A stretch of DNA of 64,000 nucleotides, from NCBI RefSeq assembly GCF_001661965.1, contig NZ_LYWZ01000025.1:1-64000 (forward strand), in the 5' to 3' direction. Below, piece by piece: positions 53,934 to 61,295 of this stretch. Both the position numbers and the translations under genes were made by a program. The first letter of the stretch is position 1; each line of letters opens with the position of its first letter. The DNA comes from Croceicoccus mobilis. GTDB lineage: Bacteria > Pseudomonadota > Alphaproteobacteria > Sphingomonadales > Sphingomonadaceae. Below the pieces are notes generated by a model, which worked only from the letters and a program-made list of their open reading frames with translations, did no database searches and was not told the origin of the DNA.

Positions 53934-56129
53934 ATGATTGAAAAATATATCGGCGCTCTGGTGTTCGCATTCGTTTCTGCCGGAATTCCCTTGGTTGCAA
54001 ATGGACAGGAGTTGGAGATGATGAAGCAAGGCCAATATCGCCAGCCGCTACCGCCATATCCTGCAACGCGGCGTGAAGACCGGGTCGAAAAGATGCACGG
54101 TGTCGAAGTTTCCGACCCATATCGCTGGCTCGAAGAAGACGTCCGCAACAGTGCTGAGGTCGCGGCCTGGGTTGCGAAAGAGCAGGCATATACCGAGGCC
54201 TTTTTGGGCACTTTGCCAGAGCGTGCTACATTTGAGCGCAGCCTTACGAGCTTGCTGAATTACGAGATATATGGATCGCCGGTCGAACGCGGGGGCAAAA
54301 TCTTTTACACCTATAATCCCGGCCTTGCGGACCAGGATGTTCTGATGATGACCTCGGCTGGTGCTGCCAGCTTCGATGGCTCAGGCACTGTTCTGCTCGA
54401 TCCGAATGGATTATCGGAGGATGGGACAACTGCTCTTGCATCCTGGGAAGTCTCACCCTCGGGGCGCTATCTGGCATATATGACCGCGCAAGCCGGCAGC
54501 GACTGGACTACCTTGCGGATTTTGGACATCGGCAGTGGCGAATTGCTTGAAGACAGGCTCGAATGGCTAAAGGGCGGTGCCATCAGCTGGGTCGATGACG
54601 ACAGCTTTTTCTATTCCCGCTTTCCCGAACCTGCCGAGGGGCAGGATTTTCAGGTGGCTGCACTGAATATGAAAATCTATCGCCATCAGCTTGGCGATAA
54701 GCAAAGTTCCGATGTAGTTTTCTATGAAACTGCTGAACAACCTGATTTGATGCATGGTTCGACCATTAGTGCGAACAAACGCTGGCTCATCGTGACAAGC
54801 AGTAAGGCTGGCGCGTTGGGCAATCAATTGAGAGTCTTCGACCTTCATTCGCCTGCAAGTCCTGCTTTAACCGTGGCGAGCGGCAATGACACAATCTGGG
54901 TTCCTGCGGGCACGATTGCTGACCGGCTCTATGTAAAGACCGACAGTGATGCGCCTCGGTATCGGTTGATGGCAATTGATCTGAATGCGGATCAACCGCA
55001 TTTGCGTGAAGTGATCCCGCAATCCGATGATGCGATTGAGAATGTCGCGGTGGTCGATGGGCATATCGCGATCGACTTTCTCGATGACGTTAAGTCCCGC
55101 ATGCAGCTTTACGATGCCGAAGGACGCCCTACCGCAGAGGTGGACTTGCCCGGTATCGGGGCCATTGGCGCTTTCCATGTCGAGCCCCAAGGCAGTCGCG
55201 CCTGGTTCAGCTTTTCTTCGTTCAATCGGCCATCGGAATTATTCGCCTTTGACCCGAAGACCGGAGAAAGTCATTCTGTCGTTGACCGGAAACTCGCATT
55301 CGACCCCGCTGATATCAGGATCGAGCAGGTGTTCTATCCGTCTGCGGATGGAACGCAGATTCCGATGTTCATCGTAAAGCGAGCGGATTCGACAGGACCT
55401 GCACCGACCCTCCTTTACGCTTATGGCGGCTTTAACATCACCATGTCGCCTGCTTACAGCAGCACGCGTATGGCCTGGGTTCAGGCAGGTGGAACCTATG
55501 CCTTGGCCAATATTCGTGGCGGGGGTGAATATGGTAGCGCATGGCATCAGGCCGCTGTCGGGCCAAAGCGTGAAAATGCGTTTGAGGATTTCATAGCTGC
55601 GGGTGAATGGCTCAAGGCGAATGGGGTGACAGGCAGCGGGCAACTGGCGATCCAAGGCGGATCAAATGGCGGTCTATTGATGGGGGTTGTCACCAACCGT
55701 CGACCCGATTTGTTCGATGCCGTCAATCCGCAAGTCGGGGTCATGGATATGTTGCGTTTTGACCGGTGGGGTTACGGGAAATACTGGACTTCAGATTATG
55801 GCGATCCAGCAGACGAACAGGATTTCGCTGTGCTTCGCGGGTATTCCCCCTATCACAATATACCCTCGCATGGCGTCTATCCGCCGATACTCGTGACGAC
55901 GGCAGACACTGACGATCGCGTGATCCCCGGGCATAGCTTCAAATATACGGCCGCCTTGCAGGCCGCAGATCTTGGGTCTGCACCGCATCTGATCAGGATC
56001 GAGGCGAAGGCAGGGCATGGCGCGGGCATGCCGGTTTCGAAAGTGATCGCCGCCTATGCCGACATTATGGGGTTCCTTGCGCACTTCACTGGCTTGGACG
56101 CGCATGGAGCAGAACAGCAAGGTTCATGA
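53934..56129 (+). CDS. Secreted prolyl oligopeptidase (peptidase family S9A)
   Basis: 731 residues. After a signal peptide (MIEKYIGALVFAFVSAGIPLVANGQ) comes the S9A seven-bladed propeller (YRWLEEDVRNSAEVAAWV at its start) and the C-terminal hydrolase. The catalytic Ser is S577 in GGSNGG, Asp is D660 or D661 in TDDRV, and His is H695 in AGHGAG. Spacing matches prolyl oligopeptidases, which cut short peptides after proline. Periplasmic export is predicted. It stands alone after the alpha operon terminator. Confidence 0.96.
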   Translation: MIEKYIGALVFAFVSAGIPLVANGQELEMMKQGQYRQPLPPYPATRREDRVEKMHGVEVSDPYRWLEEDVRNSAEVAAWVAKEQAYTEAFLGTLPERATFERSLTSLLNYEIYGSPVERGGKIFYTYNPGLADQDVLMMTSAGAASFDGSGTVLLDPNGLSEDGTTALASWEVSPSGRYLAYMTAQAGSDWTTLRILDIGSGELLEDRLEWLKGGAISWVDDDSFFYSRFPEPAEGQDFQVAALNMKIYRHQLGDKQSSDVVFYETAEQPDLMHGSTISANKRWLIVTSSKAGALGNQLRVFDLHSPASPALTVASGNDTIWVPAGTIADRLYVKTDSDAPRYRLMAIDLNADQPHLREVIPQSDDAIENVAVVDGHIAIDFLDDVKSRMQLYDAEGRPTAEVDLPGIGAIGAFHVEPQGSRAWFSFSSFNRPSELFAFDPKTGESHSVVDRKLAFDPADIRIEQVFYPSADGTQIPMFIVKRADSTGPAPTLLYAYGGFNITMSPAYSSTRMAWVQAGGTYALANIRGGGEYGSAWHQAAVGPKRENAFEDFIAAGEWLKANGVTGSGQLAIQGGSNGGLLMGVVTNRRPDLFDAVNPQVGVMDMLRFDRWGYGKYWTSDYGDPADEQDFAVLRGYSPYHNIPSHGVYPPILVTTADTDDRVIPGHSFKYTAALQAADLGSAPHLIRIEAKAGHGAGMPVSKVIAAYADIMGFLAHFTGLDAHGAEQQGS

Positions 56130-56245
56130 AACTGCGAAGTTAAATGAATATTGGCTGTCCGCTGAGTTCAGCATCATCTCATGGCCGATCTTTTAAAAGG
56201 GCCTCAATCGGGACATTCCGCCCGCTTATGAGGAAGGATCGCACC

Positions 56246-56803
56246 ATGAAACCCATTACAAAGACACTTATCGGGACTGCTGCAATCGGAGCCATGACAC
56301 TGGCGGGCGCCGCTCCTGCTGTTGCTGCTGATCGCTATCGTGATCGTGACGGCATTGATGCCGGGGACGTGATTGCGGGCGCTCTCATTATTGGCGGAAT
56401 AGCCGCAGTGGCCGGTGCATTCGATGACGACGACAATTATCGCTATCGCGACCGCTACGACAACCGACGCTACAACGATCGTTACTACAACCGTAGGAGC
56501 GCCCGCAGCGCCGTCGAGCAATGCGTGCGCATTGCCGAACGTCAGGCCTATCGCGCCGGTTACAGGCGTGTGAAGGTGACTGACATCCGCGATGTTGATC
56601 GCAAGAGCTATGGCTACAAGATCAAGGGCCGCATCGCAGTCGACAATGGCTATCGCGGCGGCCGCTATGGCCGCGGTTGGGGTGGCGATTATCGTGGATG
56701 GAACCGTTCCATGAACGGGTGGGACAGCGGCAAGTTCAGCTGCAAGATTGATCGTCGCGGCGTCCGCGATCTTGACTACAGCGGCATTCGCGGGCTGCGC
56801 TGA
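56246..56803 (+). CDS. Secreted glycine-zipper-like protein, paralog 1
   Basis: 185 residues. Signal peptide (TLIGTAAIGAMTLAGAAPAVAA), then a glycine-rich hydrophobic segment (DAGDVIAGALIIGGIAAVAGAF), a Tyr/Arg/Asp-rich low-complexity stretch (YRYRDRYDNRRYNDRYYNRR) and a C-terminal domain with two cysteines (AVEQCVRIAERQ and KFSCKIDRRG). AGGAAGGA lies upstream of ATG 56246. Unknown function, probably an envelope protein. The next gene is a paralog. Confidence 0.8.
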   Translation: MKPITKTLIGTAAIGAMTLAGAAPAVAADRYRDRDGIDAGDVIAGALIIGGIAAVAGAFDDDDNYRYRDRYDNRRYNDRYYNRRSARSAVEQCVRIAERQAYRAGYRRVKVTDIRDVDRKSYGYKIKGRIAVDNGYRGGRYGRGWGGDYRGWNRSMNGWDSGKFSCKIDRRGVRDLDYSGIRGLR

Positions 56804-57020
56804 TCTGTCTAGCCAAGGCGTTCCTTCCTCGCGCCCGGTCGCAGTCCCTGTGACCGGGCACCTTACGGAAATGCCTGGATTTACGGTACCTGCTTCGGTT
56901 CAGATTTCGGTAAGCGGAAGAACGGTAATGCTTTGGACTAAGGCGCATTACGATTCGAGTTGGCGAGGTTAGATTTACCTTTGCCTTATAGCTGGGCGCC
57001 TGTTGAGGGGTTGTGACGAG

Positions 57021-57872
57021 ATGACCAAATTCACGCGACTGTGCTCTATTCCCGCTGTAGTCGCAGCCATGGGGATGGCTATGCCGGCTTCGGCTGCAGC
57101 CATGCCGGTGTACAGCGCTGGCTCTCCTGCCGCGGAGGGGCTTGGGACTGCATTGCAGGGCGATGTCGCAGGCTGGGACCGTTATCGTCGCCATCGGCAT
57201 CGTCGTGGCAGCGATGCAGGGGACATTCTGGCCGGTGTGATCGTCTTGGGCGGTGCGTTGGCGATTGCCAATGCGATCAAGAGCAAGCGCGAGGATGAGC
57301 GTTACCGGAACGACTATCCGCAGCCCTATCCTGACAATGATTATCGCCGCGAACGCAGTGATGATCGCTATGATGCATATCCCAGCCGCGAGGCATACGA
57401 CTCTCGCCGCGGTATAAACGGCGCGATCGAGCAATGCGTGGGAGAGGTTGAACGTCAAGGCCGGGTCGATTCAGTCGATGATGCGTCCCGAGGTGCAGAT
57501 GGCTGGATCGTCGAGGGAGATCTTTACGAGGGCGGCCGTTATCGCTGTGAGATCGACAATGCCGGGCGCATCCGTGAAGTGGATGTCGAGATGACCCGCG
57601 CCGGCTATGGGCAGGCACCTCAAGCACCCTCATATGGAAGCCGCGATGAGGATTTTTATGCGTCTGCGCGCGCACGCCAAGGCGTGGGCGAGCCGGACGA
57701 GCGGGATTGGATCGAGGTCCCGGCTCAGGAGGAATGGCGCAATGACGGGCCGGAATACGCAGAGCCTCTCGAAAGCGCCCCTGACGATGACGGTGAACAG
57801 AACTGGGAGCGTGGTGACGAAGACGATCGCTATCAGACCTCGGACGGGCCGATAGTCGCCATGGCGAGATGA
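57021..57872 (+). CDS. Secreted glycine-zipper-like protein, paralog 2
   Basis: 283 residues. It shares its layout with the previous gene: signal peptide, DAGDILAGVIVLGGALAIANAIK, an Arg/Asp/Tyr-rich stretch, then AIEQCVGEVERQG and YRCEIDNAGRIREVDV. It adds about 90 acidic C-terminal residues (EEWRNDGPEYAEPLESAPDDDGEQ). Function is unknown. ATG 57021 begins the signal peptide; the in-frame codon at 57003 is less likely. It is followed by a bidirectional terminator. Confidence 0.8.
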   Translation: MTKFTRLCSIPAVVAAMGMAMPASAAAMPVYSAGSPAAEGLGTALQGDVAGWDRYRRHRHRRGSDAGDILAGVIVLGGALAIANAIKSKREDERYRNDYPQPYPDNDYRRERSDDRYDAYPSREAYDSRRGINGAIEQCVGEVERQGRVDSVDDASRGADGWIVEGDLYEGGRYRCEIDNAGRIREVDVEMTRAGYGQAPQAPSYGSRDEDFYASARARQGVGEPDERDWIEVPAQEEWRNDGPEYAEPLESAPDDDGEQNWERGDEDDRYQTSDGPIVAMAR

Positions 57873-58505
57873 TCAGGAAGGCGGGCCGTCACGGCCCGCT
57901 TTTTTATTTCCATAGGACGGGAGTTCGATACTCCACACAAGCGCAGCACCGCGAAGCGCAAAGCCGGCTGCACTGGCGATCAGAAGCGCGGGCAAGCGTG
58001 GCAGGTCTGTCGCCAGCGCGGCCAGTGCCAATATCGATGTGAGGGCTGCGGCTGTGACGTATAGTTCCGGACGCATGAGTATCGAGGGCTGACCGGCAAG
58101 GACATCGCGGATAATTCCCCCCACGCATCCCGATGCCACGCCAAGGACCACGGCAGGGATTGGCGCGACACCGAACTCCAGTGCCTTGGCCGTGCCAAGT
58201 GCCGCAAAGGCGCTGAGACCGGCGGCATCGGCCCATTCCAGCAATTGTCCGCGCCACCAGCGTTCCGGCGTGAACCAGACCAGTAGGGCCGATGCAAGGA
58301 TCACGGCGCTTACCCATGGATCGCTGAGCCACTCCGCCTGCGTGCCCAACAATATGTCACGAAGCGACCCGCCCCCGACCCCCGTTACGAGGGCGAAAAA
58401 GCATACCGTTACCAAGGTTTGCCCCAAACGCGCGGCCACGAGTGCGCCGGAAAGCGCAAATACGGCAACGCCCGCCAATTCCAGGATCATGACCGGGGTA
58501 ATCAT
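57873..58505 (-). CDS. TRIC/YadS (UPF0126) family membrane channel
   Basis: 210 residues with about seven membrane segments arranged as two repeats. Each repeat holds the family glycine motif: VTGVGGGSLRDILLG in the first and GCVGGIIRDVLAG in the second. Prokaryotic TRIC proteins form trimeric potassium-permeable channels, but the role in this organism is unknown. ATG 58505 (MITPVMILELAG) is chosen over an upstream codon at 58541 that lies inside the lpd terminator. Confidence 0.9.
   Translation of the reverse strand: MITPVMILELAGVAVFALSGALVAARLGQTLVTVCFFALVTGVGGGSLRDILLGTQAEWLSDPWVSAVILASALLVWFTPERWWRGQLLEWADAAGLSAFAALGTAKALEFGVAPIPAVVLGVASGCVGGIIRDVLAGQPSILMRPELYVTAAALTSILALAALATDLPRLPALLIASAAGFALRGAALVWSIELPSYGNKKAGRDGPPS
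57879..57906. terminator. Bidirectional terminator between paralog 2 and the TRIC-type gene
   Basis: GCGGGCCG (57881-57888) pairs with CGGCCCGC (57892-57899) with a 3-nt loop, followed by a run of T residues to 57906. The stem lies just inside the 3' end of the opposite-strand gene. Confidence 0.85.
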
Positions 58506-58515
58506 AAGCAATTGC

Positions 58516-58560
58516 TCAAAAAGGAAGCCCTCCACCCGCATTTACCGCGGGGGAGGGCTT
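58516..58560 (-). terminator. Rho-independent terminator after lpd
   Basis: On the minus strand AAGCCCTCC (58560-58552) pairs with GGAGGGCTT (58533-58525), extended inside by CCCGC/GCGGG, then CCTTTTTG. It stops the sucA-odhB-lpd transcript before the TRIC-type gene. Confidence 0.85.
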
Positions 58561-58595
58561 GCCTGTCAATCATTCGCGCCTTTACGCGCAAGCGA

Positions 58596-59996
58596 TCAGA
58601 TGTGGATAGGCAGGCCTTTCACGCCCATCGCCGCTTCCTTCACCGCTTCCGCATGGGTCGGATGCGCGTGGCAGGTATAGGCGATGTCTTCGCTGGTGGC
58701 GCCGAATTCCATGGCCTGCGCGACCTGTGCGACCATGGTGCCCGCGACACTTGCGATCATCCATGCGCCCAGCACGCGGTCAGTTTCGGCGTCTGCGATC
58801 ACCTTTACGAAGCCGTCGGGCTCGCGATTGGTCTTGGCGCGGCTATTGGCCATCATCGGGAACTTGAAAGACTTGACCGTGTGGCCCGCCTCCTTCGCGC
58901 CCGCCTCGGTCATGCCGACGCCGGCGATTTCAGGCATGGTGTAGACGACGCTGGGGATGACGGCATGGTTCACGATGCCGACTTCGCCAGCGATGTTCTC
59001 TGCCACGGCCAGGCCCTCGTCCTCGGCCTTGTGCGCAAGCATCGGGCCGGGGACGCAGTCGCCGATGGCCCACACGCCTTCGACCTTGGTGGCGAAGTCA
59101 TGGTCGATCTCGACCTGACCGCGCTGGTTAGTTTCAAGACCGATAGCCTCAAGGTTCAGCCCGTCGGTGTTAGGACGACGACCGATGGCGACGAGGACCG
59201 CATCGGCCTCGATCGTCTCGGCATCACCGCCCGCGGCGGGTTCGATGGTGAGGGTGGCCTTGCCATCCTTGACCTCGGCGCCCGTGACCTTGGTCGAAAG
59301 CTTGAGCTCCATGCCCTGCTTCTTGAAGATCTTGGCCGATTCCTTGCGGATGTCGTCGTCCATGCCGGGCAGCAATTTGTCGAGGAATTCGACCACGGTG
59401 ACCTTTGCGCCCAGACGGCGCCACACGCTGCCCAGTTCCAGACCGATCACGCCGCCGCCAATGACGACCATGTGCTCGGGCACTTTGGGAAGCTTCAGCG
59501 CCCCGGTGCTGTCGACGATCACGCCGCCGTCATTGTCGACGTCGACGCCCGGAAGCGGGGTGACCGACGAGCCGGTGGCAATGACGATATCCTTGGCAGT
59601 ATAGTCCTTGCCATCGACCTTGACGGTGCTGGCATCGACGAAGCTGCCCTTGCCCTTGAGCCATGTGACCTTGTTCTTCTTGAACAGGTACTCGATGCCG
59701 CCGGTCAGTTCCTTGACCGCCGTATCCTTCTCGCCCAACATCGCGCTGAGATCGAGGCTGACCTCTTTGGCGATCACGCCGAACTTGGCCATGCCGTGAT
59801 TGGCTTCCTCGAACAGCTCTGAGCCGTGGAGAAGGGCCTTCGATGGGATGCAACCGACGTTGAGGCAGGTACCGCCAAGCGTCTCGCGGCTTTCCACGCA
59901 AGCGGTCTTGAGCCCCAGCTGCGCGGCGCGGATCGCTGCCACATAGCCGCCGGGGCCGGCGCCGATCACGATAACGTCGAAGTCTGTTTCAGCCAT
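58596..59996 (-). CDS. lpd: Dihydrolipoamide dehydrogenase (E3)
   Basis: 466 residues. E3 reoxidises lipoyl groups of 2-oxoglutarate dehydrogenase and passes electrons to NAD+. FAD-binding GAGPGGYVAAIRAAQLG, the redox-active disulphide C44-C49 in GGTCLNVGCIPSKALL, NAD-binding GGGVIGLELGSVWRRLG and the C-terminal His/Glu motif CHAHPTHAE are intact. Last gene of the sucA-odhB-lpd operon; ATG 59996 lies 27 nt after odhB. Confidence 0.98.
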   Translation of the reverse strand: MAETDFDVIVIGAGPGGYVAAIRAAQLGLKTACVESRETLGGTCLNVGCIPSKALLHGSELFEEANHGMAKFGVIAKEVSLDLSAMLGEKDTAVKELTGGIEYLFKKNKVTWLKGKGSFVDASTVKVDGKDYTAKDIVIATGSSVTPLPGVDVDNDGGVIVDSTGALKLPKVPEHMVVIGGGVIGLELGSVWRRLGAKVTVVEFLDKLLPGMDDDIRKESAKIFKKQGMELKLSTKVTGAEVKDGKATLTIEPAAGGDAETIEADAVLVAIGRRPNTDGLNLEAIGLETNQRGQVEIDHDFATKVEGVWAIGDCVPGPMLAHKAEDEGLAVAENIAGEVGIVNHAVIPSVVYTMPEIAGVGMTEAGAKEAGHTVKSFKFPMMANSRAKTNREPDGFVKVIADAETDRVLGAWMIASVAGTMVAQVAQAMEFGATSEDIAYTCHAHPTHAEAVKEAAMGVKGLPIHI

Positions 59997-60023
59997 GATT
60001 TCGTTACTCTTTTATCGTCAGGC

Positions 60024-61256
60024 TCAAAGGTCGATCAGGAGGCGAGCGGGATCCTCGATCGCTTCCTTGATGATCTTCAATGCCGTAACCGCCTCGCGTC
60101 CGTCGATAATCCGATGGTCGTAGGACAGTGCAATGTACATCATCGGGCGGATTTCAACCTTCCCGTTGATGGCGACGGGGCGTTCCTCGATACGGTGAAG
60201 GCCCAGCACGGCGGACTGCGGAGGGTTGATGATCGGGGTCGACATCAGCGAACCGAACACGCCGCCGTTGGAAATGGTGAAGGTGCCGCCCTTCATGTCT
60301 TCCATCGTCAGCGAACCGTCCTTCGCACGGCTGCCGAAATCGGCGATGTCCTTTTCGATCTGGGCAAAACTCTTCTTGTCGGCATCGCGCAGCACGGGAA
60401 CGACAAGGCCGTTCGGGGCAGAAACGGCAACCGAAACATCGACATAGTCGTGGTAGAGGATCTCGTCCCCTTCCATCTGCGCGTTGACGCTGGGCACGTC
60501 CTTCAGCGCAAGGCACGCCGCCTTGGTAAAGAAGCCCATGAAGCCCAGGCGCACATCATGCTTCTTGGCAAAGAGGTCCTTGTATTTCGCGCGCGTTTCC
60601 ATGACCGCGGTCATGTCGACATCGTTGAAGGTCGTCAGAAGCGCAGCCGTGTCCTGCGCGCTCTTCAAACGCTTGGCGATGGTCTGGCGCAGGCGGGTCA
60701 TCTTCACCCGCTCGATGTTGCGGCCACCGGCTGCCGGAGCCGCGCCTGCCGGGGCAGGGGCGCTGGTCGATGCAGCGGGAGCGTCTTTCTTTGCCTTCGC
60801 GGCGGCGAGGACGTCTTCCTTGGTCAGGCGGCCATCCTTGCCGGTGCCCTTGATGCTGGCAGGGTCGATGCCATGCTCAAGCACTGCGCGGCGAACTGCG
60901 GGCGACAGCACGACGGCATCGCTGCCGCCTTCCGCCGAAGCCTCTTCCTTCGCGGCCGGAGCCGGGGCAGGCGAGGGGGCTGCATCGGCTTTGGGCGCGG
61001 GCTTGGCAGCGCCGCCCGATCCTTCCTCGATGGTAGCGATCAGCGCGCCAACTTCGACATTGTCGCCAGGCTGGACGAGGTGCTCGCCCATGACGCCTGC
61101 TGCCGGGGCGTTGACGTCGATCGCGACCTTATCGGTCTCGAGGCTGCAGATCGGTTCGTCGGCTGCAACCGCCTCACCGGGCTGCTTCAGCCATTCGCCA
61201 ACAGTGGCTTCGGTGATCGATTCGCCCAGTACGGGAACCTTGACTTCGGTGCTCAT
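60024..61256 (-). CDS. odhB: 2-oxoglutarate dehydrogenase E2, dihydrolipoamide succinyltransferase
   Basis: 410 residues. E2 transfers the succinyl group from E1 to CoA. An N-terminal lipoyl domain has the modified Lys43 in ETDKVAI, followed by an Ala/Pro linker, the E1/E3-binding domain ([34 protein letters not shown]), a second linker and the catalytic domain ending in [13 protein letters not shown], with catalytic His381 and Asp385. Only one lipoyl domain is present, normal for OdhB. Confidence 0.98.
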   Translation of the reverse strand: MSTEVKVPVLGESITEATVGEWLKQPGEAVAADEPICSLETDKVAIDVNAPAAGVMGEHLVQPGDNVEVGALIATIEEGSGGAAKPAPKADAAPSPAPAPAAKEEASAEGGSDAVVLSPAVRRAVLEHGIDPASIKGTGKDGRLTKEDVLAAAKAKKDAPAASTSAPAPAGAAPAAGGRNIERVKMTRLRQTIAKRLKSAQDTAALLTTFNDVDMTAVMETRAKYKDLFAKKHDVRLGFMGFFTKAACLALKDVPSVNAQMEGDEILYHDYVDVSVAVSAPNGLVVPVLRDADKKSFAQIEKDIADFGSRAKDGSLTMEDMKGGTFTISNGGVFGSLMSTPIINPPQSAVLGLHRIEERPVAINGKVEIRPMMYIALSYDHRIIDGREAVTALKIIKEAIEDPARLLIDL

Positions 61257-61295
61257 TTCAATGCCGTCCTTATGTGTTTCTGACGGGGCTGCGGA

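Noticed and set aside
56748-56972. Short lipoprotein-like reading frame overlapping the end of paralog 1
   Set aside because: It starts with TTG inside the previous gene in another frame, has no ribosome site, and the rest has no protein-like pattern. The signal-like start is probably a by-product of the overlapping Arg/Gly codons.
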